Of a stretch of DNA of 64,000 bases, positions 8,761 to 17,648 are shown one piece after another. A model generated the notes under the pieces. The model searched no databases. It saw only the letters and a list, made by a program, of their open reading frames with translations, and was not told the DNA's origin. Source of the stretch: Gimesia sp. GTDB lineage: Bacteria; Planctomycetota; Planctomycetia; Planctomycetales; Planctomycetaceae. The stretch lies in contig NZ_JAVJSQ010000029.1 of assembly GCF_040219335.1 (NCBI RefSeq), positions 1 through 64,000 of the forward strand. Direction: 5' to 3'. How positions within the stretch are numbered: the first letter of the stretch is position 1; every line of letters begins with the position of its first letter. Both the position numbers and the translations under genes were made by a program.

Positions 8761-9258
8761 ATGAATTTAACGCAACACATGCCTACATTTACCCGCTGGT
8801 ATCGAACAGCCAGGCAACGCCTGGTCGAGATGCCTCGCACACCTTACGTTCTGTTTCTGCTGGCTTACATGTTGGCGTCGACAATCTTTCCTCTCTTAAT
8901 GATGGTGGTTGATTGTCCGCCATTCTTTACTGAAACCATGCTTCTCTGGTTGCCGGTGGTGTCAGGAAATGTGGCGATTCTGTTTTGGAGCAGGAAACAC
9001 AAACAATTTCGGCCGTCTGTCCTGGTGCGATTGCTGATCATGGCCCTGGTGATGGAAGGGTTCTTTCTGATCATGCGATACTATTATCCTCAGGAGACAC
9101 CCGAGTATGCCACCATGGAAGAAGTCGTCTTCATGACCGTGTACGGCATCCATTGCGTGTTGCTCTTGATTATGGAACCGGGGCTCCGCAGTTTAATCCG
9201 CGGTAAACGTATCATTCGTCTGGTCGTCGATCCGGGGGATTACACAAGACCGTTCTAA
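8761..9258 (+). CDS. Hypothetical integral membrane protein, 165 aa
   Basis: Four hydrophobic helices are visible (about 30-50, 57-75, 84-104 and 117-135), with a basic loop between helices two and three and a basic C-terminal region (RGKRIIRL). ATG 8761 is preferred over the in-frame TTG at 8737 because AGGA lies 6 nt before it. No family is recognised. It probably shares a transcript with the 102-aa membrane protein upstream. Confidence 0.65.
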   Translation: MNLTQHMPTFTRWYRTARQRLVEMPRTPYVLFLLAYMLASTIFPLLMMVVDCPPFFTETMLLWLPVVSGNVAILFWSRKHKQFRPSVLVRLLIMALVMEGFFLIMRYYYPQETPEYATMEEVVFMTVYGIHCVLLLIMEPGLRSLIRGKRIIRLVVDPGDYTRPF

Positions 9259-9384
9259 AGGCGTTCCGCGATTGAGGAGCTTTGCCTTTACACCAGGCAA
9301 ATTCCATTTATAATCCGACAGAGTTAATCAAGAATAAAAAACACATTGAGAAGCGATGCAGGACTTCTCAAAGAAAGGAACAAC

Positions 9385-9981
9385 ATGCATCAACTGCCTG
9401 ACGCCGTGAGTGCGTCTTCTCATCTCCTGGTCGTTGATCTGGAAGCCACCTGTTGCAATCAGAAAACGGTGCCCCGCCACGAGATGGAGATCATCGAAAT
9501 CGGGGCCGTGATGGTGGCCCGCGAATCGCTCCAGACCGTCTCTGAATTCCAGACCTTCATTCAACCGGTCCGGCATCCCCGGCTCACTGCCTTCTGTACC
9601 GAACTGACTTCGATCACTCAGAGCGATGTCTCTACCGCAGTCCGTTTCCCTCAAGCTCTGGACGCGCTGATCAACTGGAGCAGGGAGTACAAACCGTTCC
9701 TGTTCTGCTCGTGGGGCGACTATGACAAATCACAGTTTCAGCAGGACTGCCGATACCACGGTCGAGAGTATCCCTTTGGGAAGGAGCATCTCAATCTGAA
9801 AAAGCAGTTCTCTCAGGTCCAGGGTTATCCACGAAAATTCGGAATGACGCGCGCCCTGAAGCTGACGGGCCTGCCCCTGGAAGGAACCCATCATCGTGGA
9901 ATCGACGATGCCCGTAACATGGTCCGCATGCTGCCCTGGATTGTGGGGGATTTTAAAGTCTCCGGGGCAGCGAAATCCTGA
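9385..9981 (+). CDS. DEDDh 3'-5' exonuclease (RNase T / DnaQ-like)
   Basis: A 198-aa exonuclease-fold protein. The Exo I motif is VVDLEATC (Asp and Glu metal ligands), with the following strand MEIIEIGAVMV. Exo II is around CSWGDYDKSQ. The Exo III region is HRGIDDARNM, giving the catalytic His and the last Asp of the DEDDh set. The short overall length and the Cys after the first motif resemble stand-alone ERI-1/KapD-like exonucleases rather than the polymerase III epsilon subunit. ATG 9385 follows an AAAGGA ribosome-binding site, so the longer frame from a TTG at 9346 is not used. A probable terminator lies 20 bp after the stop. The natural substrate, RNA or DNA ends, is not evident. Confidence 0.88.
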   Translation: MHQLPDAVSASSHLLVVDLEATCCNQKTVPRHEMEIIEIGAVMVARESLQTVSEFQTFIQPVRHPRLTAFCTELTSITQSDVSTAVRFPQALDALINWSREYKPFLFCSWGDYDKSQFQQDCRYHGREYPFGKEHLNLKKQFSQVQGYPRKFGMTRALKLTGLPLEGTHHRGIDDARNMVRMLPWIVGDFKVSGAAKS

Positions 9982-10001
9982 TACCACAGACAGGAAACAG
10001 G

Positions 10002-10029
10002 AAAAACTCAAGAAACAATGAGTTTTTTT
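10002..10029 (+). terminator. Rho-independent terminator
   Basis: A 9-bp stem (AAAAACTCA at 10002-10010 with TGAGTTTTT at 10019-10027) and an 8-nt loop run into a T tract. It is AT-rich but correctly placed 20 bp after the exonuclease stop codon. Confidence 0.6.
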
Positions 10030-10236
10030 CATCTTTGCGCAGATCTTTACGTAAGAATGATGGTTGATTTCTAAACCAGCAGACAGGGAATGTACGCCAT
10101 GCGGAACTCACGGGAGGCTCACTGACACTGTATTAACGCAGTAGCCAACCCGTTCAAAACTACGTTAAGCATCAATAGGTTAGCTGACTTATCTGCGTCA
10201 AGTTCCATAAAATTAATGGGAAAAAGAAGTCGCTAT

Positions 10237-10265
10237 TTGCGTTTGTTTTCCGGCTGGTTTAAAAT
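10237..10265 (+). promoter_or_regulatory. Possible sigma-70-like promoter
   Basis: TTGCGT (10237-10242) and TAAAAT (10260-10265) are separated by 17 bp. The -10 box matches five of six consensus bases but the -35 box only three. It would give a leader of about 180 nt for the DUF1559 gene. Confidence 0.35.
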
Positions 10266-10451
10266 AAACTGTTCATCGGTATCTTTTATGCTGTACGCGG
10301 TCGATTGGGAATTGACTTCTGCACTGCGCAGGTGGAAGATATCAGGATAGAAAAGCGTACTGGAGACCAGGCAACAACCCTTTTCGAGTTACAAAATCCC
10401 GTCAAACTGCATCGGGCTGGGATCATGTTCAACATTTACAGGGAGTGATCG

Positions 10452-11468
10452 ATGCGCGAACTCGTTTCAGATTCTAAACATTCATCCCGCAAGGGGTTTA
10501 CGCTGATTGAGCTGCTCGTCGTGATGGCAATCATTGCGATTCTGGCTGCCATGTTGCTGCCAGCAATTCAGAGAGCCCGCGAGGCGGCACGTCGCACACA
10601 GTGCATCAACAATCTGAAACAGATCGCCCTGGCCACAATGAACTATGAAAGTTCTTTTCGCTCGTTCCCTTCCGGCTGGATTGAAGCGATGCCCGTCGAT
10701 GCGAATGGAAATCAGCAACCAGGTCCAGCAAATGCCAATGTGGCTTTCGCCGAAAACGTGGTAATTCCAGTAGATACTCATACTACGGATTCCAACGGTA
10801 ATAAAGTGCCCGTGACCCAGTGGAGCCTGACCGAATGGGAACTCTCCCCCTGGTGGGGCTGGCAGGCTCTGATCCTGTCCGATATGAATGCTACGACAGT
10901 GAATATCGATTATGATCTTGGCAAATTTGAACAAGACAGCAAAGTGGCGAGCACTGTTCCCATTGAAAGTTACATCTGTCCCAGTGCTTCTCTCCCCTCG
11001 AATCGTCCCCGGGACCTAGGGTATTGCAACTATCGTGGCGTTGGTGGACTGCTGACCGGATATTCTTCGGTGAATCCCTTCAGTGCCCAGTTTCGGGGTG
11101 GTGTTTTCGGTCCGAATAGCGCGACCAAAGTACGCGATATGCAGGATGGCGAATCCAATACGCTGCTCTTTGGCGAAGCGGCCTTTGGTTTCTGGGCGGA
11201 CAGCCATAGCGCCGTCTCGGGGGCCGTCTTCGACCCCAACGCCGATCCCAGTACCAACCCACCCATTTTCCACGAAGGGACCAACTTTGACGGTCCACCT
11301 TATATGAGCCAGACAATCCACCTCACTTTTGGATCATGGCACGATGACGTCGTTCACTTCGCGCTCGCTGATGGCTCTGCCCGCGGGATGGCGAAAAATA
11401 TCGATGCCCGGGTGTTCCTGGCGCTCTGTACCCGGAATGGAAACGAACGCGTTACCACCGAATGGTAA
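10452..11468 (+). CDS. DUF1559 prepilin-like protein
   Basis: A 338-aa type II pseudopilin-like protein of the large planctomycete DUF1559 family. The N-terminus has a class III signal: Gly15 before Phe16, Glu at mature position 5 ([19 protein letters not shown]), and a hydrophobic helix. It is followed by the family segment [18 protein letters not shown]. The body is a globular exported domain, and near the C-terminus is the family motif [10 protein letters not shown]. Processing by a prepilin peptidase and assembly into a pseudopilus or surface structure is inferred from the family. GGGAG lies upstream of the ATG. It is monocistronic in appearance, with its stop 3 bp from the stop of the convergent EpmA-like gene. 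Confidence 0.93.
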   Translation: MRELVSDSKHSSRKGFTLIELLVVMAIIAILAAMLLPAIQRAREAARRTQCINNLKQIALATMNYESSFRSFPSGWIEAMPVDANGNQQPGPANANVAFAENVVIPVDTHTTDSNGNKVPVTQWSLTEWELSPWWGWQALILSDMNATTVNIDYDLGKFEQDSKVASTVPIESYICPSASLPSNRPRDLGYCNYRGVGGLLTGYSSVNPFSAQFRGGVFGPNSATKVRDMQDGESNTLLFGEAAFGFWADSHSAVSGAVFDPNADPSTNPPIFHEGTNFDGPPYMSQTIHLTFGSWHDDVVHFALADGSARGMAKNIDARVFLALCTRNGNERVTTEW

Positions 11469-11471
11469 ACT

Positions 11472-12530
11472 TCAGGCACGGTCAAACGGAAACGCAATCA
11501 CTTCCTGCAGTCTCTGTTTACCCAGCGCCAGCATGATCAGCCGGTCAAGTCCCAACGCGGTTCCCGCGCAGGCGGGCAGGCCGGCTTCCATTGCCTGTAA
11601 CAGATAACTCTCCGCCGGCAGTACCAGCCGCTGTTCCTGTTGACGCAGTTCTGACTGTTTCTGAATGCGTGCCCGCAGTTCGGTCGCGTCAGTCAGTTCG
11701 TGATACCCATTACAGATTTCGACTCCCTGTAGATAGAGTTCGAACCGTTCCGACACCGCATGTGGTGACTGCTCATCAGCAGGACGGATCCGGGCCAGCG
11801 CGGATTGTTCGGGAGGGTAATCATAAACAAAGACGGCGCCCCTGCGTTTCAATTCAGGTTCGACCAGTTCTACCAGCATCAGGTTCTGCCAGCTTAAACG
11901 GTCAGTGGCATCGAACCCTCCGGGCACAGAAATCTGTTTTGATTCTGCAACCCGGGCAAATTCTTCAGCAGATGAACTCAAAGCGGACAGCCCGGCAAAC
12001 TGCTGAAAAGCGGCTTCATAGCTCAGCCGGGTGAATGTCTCGCTGGGCAGTGGATGTCGCTCACTCTGATCCGAAATTTCAGCAGCCGTCTGATAAATGG
12101 TGCGTACGAGAGTCTCCACAAAGGTCATCTGCTTCTGATGCGTCTCGCCCTGTCGATACCATTCCAGCATACTGAATTCGGGGTTATGCATCTCGCCCCG
12201 CTCGGCCTGTCGGAAAGCATGCGTGATCTGGTAGATCCGATCTGCCCCCGCGGTCAACAGCCGCTTCATGGCGAATTCGGGTGAGGTCTGCAGGTAGCGG
12301 ATTGCTGCACCCCGGTTGGCTGTTGGCTGTGCTGTTCCTTCTTCGGCTCGCCACTCACTGGTGAAGGGGTCGATATAGGCATCAACAACAGTATCCCGGG
12401 AGAGCAGAGGCGTTTCGACTTCCCAGTACTCGCGCGCCTGGAAGAATTCCCGTATGGTTCGCAGTAACACACTTCGTTGTTGCAGAGTTTCCAGTGAAGC
12501 GGTCGGTAAATAATCGGGGAGCTCTGTCAC
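11472..12530 (-). CDS. epmA: EpmA-type elongation factor P beta-lysine ligase (lysyl-tRNA synthetase paralogue)
   Basis: A 352-aa class II aminoacyl-tRNA-synthetase catalytic domain without the anticodon-binding OB fold, the size and layout of EpmA/PoxA/GenX. Motif 1 lies around REFFQAREYWEVETPLL (about 27-43), motif 2 is ITHAFRQAERGEMHNPEFSM (102-121), and motif 3 is GTALGLDRLIMLALG (323-337). In characterised bacteria EpmA adds (R)-beta-lysine to a Lys of elongation factor P, easing ribosome stalling at polyproline. The partners (EF-P and the aminomutase EpmB) are not in the window. It starts with GTG 39 bp after the DUF1499 gene, so co-transcription with the two upstream minus-strand genes is likely. 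Confidence 0.9.
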   Translation of the reverse strand: MTELPDYLPTASLETLQQRSVLLRTIREFFQAREYWEVETPLLSRDTVVDAYIDPFTSEWRAEEGTAQPTANRGAAIRYLQTSPEFAMKRLLTAGADRIYQITHAFRQAERGEMHNPEFSMLEWYRQGETHQKQMTFVETLVRTIYQTAAEISDQSERHPLPSETFTRLSYEAAFQQFAGLSALSSSAEEFARVAESKQISVPGGFDATDRLSWQNLMLVELVEPELKRRGAVFVYDYPPEQSALARIRPADEQSPHAVSERFELYLQGVEICNGYHELTDATELRARIQKQSELRQQEQRLVLPAESYLLQAMEAGLPACAGTALGLDRLIMLALGKQRLQEVIAFPFDRA

Positions 12531-12569
12531 AGCGGGCCTCAGATGGCAGGTGCCTGGTTTCGGAACGGG

Positions 12570-13028
12570 TTAAGGTGCGGTCGCCGCGAACTTCTGACGA
12601 ATTGCTTCGATCCGTTCGCGGTTGGTTCCCAGGTCGGAATAACCGATGCGTGATGCGGATCGCACCTGGATCACATTCTGACGCGGTTCGATCAGGAACT
12701 CAACATCATCGACAAACCGCAGCCAGCGTGTACGAAATTCCGTCCGTAGATAGTTCTCATCTCCCGTCACAATCTGACAACCAGGAAATTCAGCCAGGAC
12801 TGACAGCAGGCGTTCACGGGCCTGTGACGGGGAATCAGAAAACTCCAGGGGGGCGATCTCATGAGTTTTAGAGCTGTCGCTGGAACAGACGCAGTTCGGA
12901 GATTCCGGGCAGGGGCTGAGTTTACCAGCGTTAACTCCCAGGTTGTCAGGTGGGGAAGTCAGGGAATTCACCCCTACGATGCCGAGCCAGACGGCAATAA
13001 AAAAAGAGACGCACCAGAACAAAATCAT
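12570..13028 (-). CDS. DUF1499 family protein
   Basis: A 152-aa protein with an N-terminal hydrophobic segment (about 2-22) that may be a signal anchor. The DUF1499 signature is complete: CPESPNCVCSSD (about 40-51), a middle strand region with WLRFVDDVEFLI, and the C-terminal RSASRIGYSDLGTNRERIE. The biochemical function of the family is unknown; members often sit in membranes or the periplasm. It lies 44 bp downstream of the FHA/coiled-coil gene and 39 bp upstream of the EpmA-like gene on the same strand. Confidence 0.9.
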   Translation of the reverse strand: MILFWCVSFFIAVWLGIVGVNSLTSPPDNLGVNAGKLSPCPESPNCVCSSDSSKTHEIAPLEFSDSPSQARERLLSVLAEFPGCQIVTGDENYLRTEFRTRWLRFVDDVEFLIEPRQNVIQVRSASRIGYSDLGTNRERIEAIRQKFAATAP

Positions 13029-13072
13029 GTATCTAATACGCCTCCTGTTTCGTGTTGTCTTGTGGGGACTGG

Positions 13073-16000
13073 TTATGGTTCTGCATCCGTTTCAAAATCA
13101 GGCTGATCCTGCAATTCGTGATCCGCATCGGCCTGGGGAGTTCTACGCTTACGGCGGGAATTTTTCACCAGTTGTGCTTCCAGTGATTGTAGTTCTTCCT
13201 CATCTGCTGACAATGCTTCTTCGTCAGCAGAAAATGAATTACTCTCTTCCAGAGTATCTGGCTCATCCTGAAAATCCACGAGCTCCGTAGCCGCCGCAGG
13301 TTCTGTGGCTGTTTGCGGATCGACTTGTTCGTCCTCGGCGCTGGACTCGAGATTCGACTTATCGGGGAACAGTTGCTTTACCTGCAGCAAACCACGCAGG
13401 AACTGAGCTGACGAGGTGACACTGACAGCCAGCGCTGCCCATTTGATGATCCCCAGAGTATTGGATCCCCAGATCGACTCTGCGAAAATAATCAGGGTCG
13501 TCAGCACACAGACGCTGGTCAGAATTCCTTTGAACAGCAGATCTGTTTTCTGATGCTTCATCGAATGCCGGGCGATCGCCATACGGGCCGAATAGTTGGC
13601 CACATCACGGAATGAGTTCATCGCATCACGAACCGCATCGCGATCCTGAGCGTGTGTGGGAGCCTGGTTCAGCGTCGCCAGTTTTTCTTCCATCGACAGC
13701 TGGGGAGCGGTGGCTTGGTGGACCAGCTTCATACCTGCTTCCGCATGATGCGTCGCGCCAGCCGGCTTTGCTGATCCGGATTGTTTCTGATTTGGTTGTG
13801 AACCGGGAGATTTGGAACGTGATCGCTCCAGCAGTTTTTCCATATAGGCTGCAATCGAATTTTCTTCCTCTTCTGCTTGCGGAGCAGGAGAGGGTTCGGC
13901 TGCAGTCGACTCATAAACAGACTGCATTTCTGCTGACTCAGTTTGCTCCATGGTCGGTGTGGCGTTGTCTTCGGGAGAAACTTCTGGATCTACAGGAGTC
14001 TCGCGGGAGAACATGCTCAGCAGCCGGCTTGTCTGCAGTGTCACACCCTCATTCTGTTTTGATTCAGGTTCAGAAACTGGCTCCGGCTCTGGTGTCTCAT
14101 CTGGCTGGCTTAAGAATGATTCGAGTAAAGAACCGGTCGCTTGAGGTGTTTCTGTTTCAGACGGAGCTGGTTGAGCGGTGTCTGTTTCCGCTAACGCTGC
14201 TGCTTCTGGCTCTGCGGCGCTATGATCATCCATCCCGCTGGCAGGGAGCCCCACTTCCGCCATCAGGCTTTCGCGTTCATTCAACTGTTGCTCTCGCAGT
14301 TCGACGATATGTTCCCGATCGTCCAGTTGCCCGCGATCTTTCTCGATCTGTATCTGCTGTGTTTCCAAATCATCCCGTTGACGGCTGATCTCATCGCGAT
14401 CAATCTCCAGCTGATCGCGATCCAGCATTAACTGTTCCCGCTCTGTGGCCAGTTGGGCGATCGTCGACTGTTCTTCATCGTACGCTTGCTGATTGTCAGT
14501 CAGTTCCTGTTCGCGTGCCGCGAGCTCTGCTTCCCGGTCCGCCAGTTGCCGTTCCCGCTCATGCAGCTGTTCCTCGTGTTCTCCGAGTTCAGCCTGGGCC
14601 TGCTGCAACCGGCTTTCATCCGCCTGCAATGCTTCCTGAGCAGCCTTGAACTGTTGCTGGTTCTGAGCGAGCGTTTCCTGCTCGGTTTCCCGCTGTGCGA
14701 GTTCGGCTTCGCGTTCTGCCAGTTGTCCCTCTCGCGCACTCAACTGTGCCTGTTGTTCTTCAAGTTCCGTCTGAGCTTCCTGCAACCGGGTTTCACCTGC
14801 CTGCAATGTTTCCTGGGCAGACTTCAACTGTTCCTGGCTCTGAGTGAGTTCTTCCAGTTCGGTTTCCCGTTCTGTGAGCTCGGCTCCACGCTGTTCCAGA
14901 TCCGATCGCAGCTGTTCCAGTTCGTCACGCTCAACCGCCAGTTTCTCCGCATCTGTCGAATTCATGACGTCAGCAACAGGCTCATTCACCAGTTGATCAG
15001 CGCGTTGTTTCTGCTCGCTGATCAGTTTCGCAAGTTCCTGTTCCTGCTCCGAAATCAGGGCTTCCCGTTCCGCTAATGTCTTTTCGCGTGTTGCTAATTC
15101 ATCCTGATCCGGCAAGTCGGATTTAGCACGTTCCAGTTCAGTTCGAGCTTCGTCGAGTTCGGTACGTTCTGTATCCAGCGCTACCCGCGACTGGGCGAGT
15201 TCGGCTTGCGTATTCTCTAATTCTGTCTGTGCGGTTTCCAGGGAAGACTGCTGCGCTTCCAGGCTGGTCTGTAGTTGTTCAAGTTCCTGCTGCCGTGTTT
15301 CCAGTTCAGACTCACGCTCAGACAATTCGAATTTCTGACGCTCGACTTCATCCTGTTGGTGATCTAGCGTAGACTGTGCCTGCTGTAATTTCTCTCGCTC
15401 AACTTCCAGCTCTTCACGGTCCCGAACGATCGCGGCCCGTTGTTCCTCGCAGGAGTTGCGATTCGTCTCCAGCTCTGTTTGTTCCTGCTCGATCGTAGTT
15501 TGTTTCGATTCCAGTTCCGCCTCTGTTTGACTCAGTTCTGTTTCGCGGTCGGTCAGCAGTTGTTCCTGTGTCGTCAGCTTCTGCTGCAACTGGTCGAGTT
15601 CTTCACTTCTCTGTGTGAGTTCTGTACGCTGATCATCCAGTTCAGCGCGGGCTCCTTCCAGTTCGCGTTGTTCCTGTTCCAGTTCGGTACGGGCATTGTC
15701 CCATTCGAGTTTTTCGTTTTCGAATTCACTCTGCTCGGCTTTCAGCTGTTCCGTCTGTGTGGCCAGCTCTGCCTGCTGCGTTTCGAGTTGAGACCGCTCT
15801 GCTGACAGTTCCTCAACCTGAGACTCCAGAGCCGCCTGTCGCTGCTCGAGTTCTGACTGCTGGGCCGTCAGTTCGTTCTGCTGCCGGGAGAGTTTGGTTT
15901 GCAATTCTTCCAGAGCCGCTGATTTCTGATCGAAGGCTTCACGCTGTGACTGCAATTCCTGTTGCTGCTGCGTGCAGGACTCTGTTTCTGCTTCCACTCG

Positions 16001-17218
16001 GGACTGCTGCGCTGCTAATTCCTGCCGCGCGGTTTCCAGGGATTCCCGCTCCTGTTGCAGTTGTTTTCGCTCTGTTTCCAGCTCCTGTTGCAGTGCACTC
16101 TGGTCGGCTGCGTTCTGCTGGGCGACATCGAGGTTCTGCTGCTGCTCTTTTAGGGCCTGTTGTTTCGATTCCAGTTCCTGCTGACGTTGTTCCAGGTCTT
16201 CTGCCCGGGTATTCAACTGGTTGTGCTGTTCTGCCAGATCCTGTTCCCAGTTTCTGAGAGCACGCTCAATCTCGATGACGGCGGCTGTCGAGTGCTGTTG
16301 GGCAGACTGATCTGCTTCCAGCCAGGCACGTTCGGTTTCCTGTTCTGAACGATCGGCGGCCTGCGTCTGTTCCAGGTCAATCCAGGCTGCGACCAGGGCA
16401 CGCTGTTCCGCAGTGATGTTGTTTCGTTCGGCTTGCAGATTCTTTTGCAGACGCTGTAATCGTTGGTGCTGACCTTCCAGTTGTCGCTGTCCGATGATGA
16501 TTTGCTGCTGTTCTTCAGCCACATCGCCTTTGAGAAGTTCCAGCTGCTGCAGTTTCTGATCCAGTTCCAGGATCGCTGCATCAAAAGAACGGATTGAGTC
16601 CTCCTGTTCTGCAGAGCGGGGCGCCGGTTCGGGCGGAGCAGGGGGCTGCAGGGTGAAGCGTTCCTGCAACTGTTCCAGTTCCGCTTCCTGTGCCTGCATT
16701 TCCTGCTGCAGGGCAACCTGCTCCTGTTCGATCTGTTTCAGGAGTTGCTGACGTTCTTCGAGCTGTTTCTGGAATGCAGCCAGGGCACGCAGTTCTTCCG
16801 GGATCTCAATCTGGGTACGTGTAGCAACAGGTGCATTGACTGGCGCTGGTTCCATTTCCGATTTCGCGGCGGGAGCCACTTCTTCGATCGATTCGACCTC
16901 GAACTTCACAGGGCCGATCAAAAGCTTCATGCCCTGCGTCAACGTCAGTCGTCGAATGGGGCGTTCGTTAACCCACAGCCGGTGATCGATGGCTTCGATC
17001 GTCGCGTCAAAGTCGGTGATTGTCAGCCGACAGTGTTCCGGAGCAATTCCCGGTACTTCCAGCCGGATCGCGCATTCCGTCCCTGAACCGATCAAATATT
17101 CACCGGTAGTCAGTTTGAGTGGAGCGATGCGATGAGTTATGGGCACGAGGCAGACTTCGAGCCCTGAGGTGCTCGTCTGCTGCCCTGACTGAGAGGCTGT
17201 GGATGAGGTCGTTAACAT
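13073..17218 (-). CDS. Giant FHA-domain coiled-coil membrane protein, 1381 aa
   Basis: The N-terminal FHA domain (about 20-115) has the core pattern GEYLIGSGTECAIRL and PEHCRL; FHA domains bind phosphothreonine peptides. From about residue 140 to 1000 the protein is an almost unbroken Gln/Glu/Leu-rich coiled coil, including a 59-residue tandem duplication (see 14541-14894). A Pro/Ser/Thr-rich linker follows, then two transmembrane helices (about 1227-1278) and an acidic C-terminal tail with a basic KNSRRKRR patch. The domains suggest a membrane-tethered scaffold that reads Ser/Thr phosphorylation, but no kinase gene is adjacent. ATG 17218 is chosen over the GTG at 17239 because GGAG lies upstream of it. 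Coiled-coil length makes database matches to myosin- or SMC-like proteins expected and uninformative. Confidence 0.85.
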   Translation of the reverse strand: MLTTSSTASQSGQQTSTSGLEVCLVPITHRIAPLKLTTGEYLIGSGTECAIRLEVPGIAPEHCRLTITDFDATIEAIDHRLWVNERPIRRLTLTQGMKLLIGPVKFEVESIEEVAPAAKSEMEPAPVNAPVATRTQIEIPEELRALAAFQKQLEERQQLLKQIEQEQVALQQEMQAQEAELEQLQERFTLQPPAPPEPAPRSAEQEDSIRSFDAAILELDQKLQQLELLKGDVAEEQQQIIIGQRQLEGQHQRLQRLQKNLQAERNNITAEQRALVAAWIDLEQTQAADRSEQETERAWLEADQSAQQHSTAAVIEIERALRNWEQDLAEQHNQLNTRAEDLEQRQQELESKQQALKEQQQNLDVAQQNAADQSALQQELETERKQLQQERESLETARQELAAQQSRVEAETESCTQQQQELQSQREAFDQKSAALEELQTKLSRQQNELTAQQSELEQRQAALESQVEELSAERSQLETQQAELATQTEQLKAEQSEFENEKLEWDNARTELEQEQRELEGARAELDDQRTELTQRSEELDQLQQKLTTQEQLLTDRETELSQTEAELESKQTTIEQEQTELETNRNSCEEQRAAIVRDREELEVEREKLQQAQSTLDHQQDEVERQKFELSERESELETRQQELEQLQTSLEAQQSSLETAQTELENTQAELAQSRVALDTERTELDEARTELERAKSDLPDQDELATREKTLAEREALISEQEQELAKLISEQKQRADQLVNEPVADVMNSTDAEKLAVERDELEQLRSDLEQRGAELTERETELEELTQSQEQLKSAQETLQAGETRLQEAQTELEEQQAQLSAREGQLAEREAELAQRETEQETLAQNQQQFKAAQEALQADESRLQQAQAELGEHEEQLHERERQLADREAELAAREQELTDNQQAYDEEQSTIAQLATEREQLMLDRDQLEIDRDEISRQRDDLETQQIQIEKDRGQLDDREHIVELREQQLNERESLMAEVGLPASGMDDHSAAEPEAAALAETDTAQPAPSETETPQATGSLLESFLSQPDETPEPEPVSEPESKQNEGVTLQTSRLLSMFSRETPVDPEVSPEDNATPTMEQTESAEMQSVYESTAAEPSPAPQAEEEENSIAAYMEKLLERSRSKSPGSQPNQKQSGSAKPAGATHHAEAGMKLVHQATAPQLSMEEKLATLNQAPTHAQDRDAVRDAMNSFRDVANYSARMAIARHSMKHQKTDLLFKGILTSVCVLTTLIIFAESIWGSNTLGIIKWAALAVSVTSSAQFLRGLLQVKQLFPDKSNLESSAEDEQVDPQTATEPAAATELVDFQDEPDTLEESNSFSADEEALSADEEELQSLEAQLVKNSRRKRRTPQADADHELQDQPDFETDAEP
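14541..14894 (-). repeat. 177-bp tandem duplication within the coiled coil
   Basis: Two adjacent units of about 177 bp (14541-14717 and 14718-14894) encode matching 59-residue segments. For example QALQADESRLQQAQ-type sequence in one aligns with ETLQAGETRLQEAQ in the other, and ERERQLADREAEL with AREGQLAEREAEL. The similarity is clear in both DNA and protein and indicates a recent in-frame duplication. Confidence 0.7.
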
Positions 17219-17648
17219 CCTGCTACTCCAAAAAAACACGTGGCTGGTACGGCGGGGAACGTAGCTGTCGCAGTGACCAGAGAGTTCAAATGTGACGATG
17301 ATTCAAAAAAGAAACATACAATATCTACTGGCATATACCTCAGAAACAGAGGTCGGTCAAACTTTGGCACCTGCACAAATGGAGGGATTTCTCTGAAATA
17401 AAAGTGTCAGGTAACTCGGCGCGAAAATGACGATTGTAGGTATTCTCAGCCCGCTGGTTTTTGTCTGTATTTCCGGAAATTCAGACAAAAATGGTAGTGA
17501 AACCGCTCTCTTCTACAGAGTCCTGTGACATCGGCAGCCGGGATGTCTATAATGGTAGTGACTGTTACAATTCCGATTCGCACTCTCCATTCCATGACGG
17601 CGACACGGCAGGTTCCAGGGGGCCTGTCTCGCAAATGGTACCGGTTAT
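17219..17648. other. Divergent intergenic region with a long palindrome
   Basis: This 430-bp gap lies between the FHA/coiled-coil gene (minus) and the zinc-ribbon gene (plus). It contains the palindrome at 17458-17491 and an 11-bp direct repeat, AATGGTAGTGA, at 17490-17500 and 17551-17561. No coding frame with a plausible start is seen. Promoters for both directions must lie here, but I cannot place them confidently. Confidence 0.55.
17458..17491. repeat. 34-bp near-perfect palindrome
   Basis: Seventeen-base arms meet at the centre (TTTCCGGAAA core at 17470-17479 region) with one mismatched pair (17468 with 17481). The outer parts are TTTTTGTCTG and CAGACAAAAA. Such continuous symmetry is typical of a dimeric regulator site. 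As an RNA it would form a hairpin with a very tight CCGG turn, and there is no T run after it on the plus strand. Confidence 0.6.

Larger units (their letters stand above)
9982..10451. other. 470-bp intergenic region
   Basis: Holds the terminator of the exonuclease gene (10002-10029), a possible promoter (10237-10265) and a long leader before the DUF1559 gene. I see no coding frame with a plausible start in the rest. Confidence 0.6.

Noticed and set aside
9256..9290. Seven-base inverted repeat at the end of the 165-aa membrane protein gene
   Set aside because: Long spacer, no T run, and one arm includes the stop codon; too weak to call a terminator.
14453..15805. Long Phe/Leu/Cys-rich plus-strand frames that look like membrane proteins
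   Set aside because: They are the reverse complement of the Gln/Glu/Leu coiled coil, where CAG and GAA codons read as Leu, Phe and Cys. There is no start context or domain.
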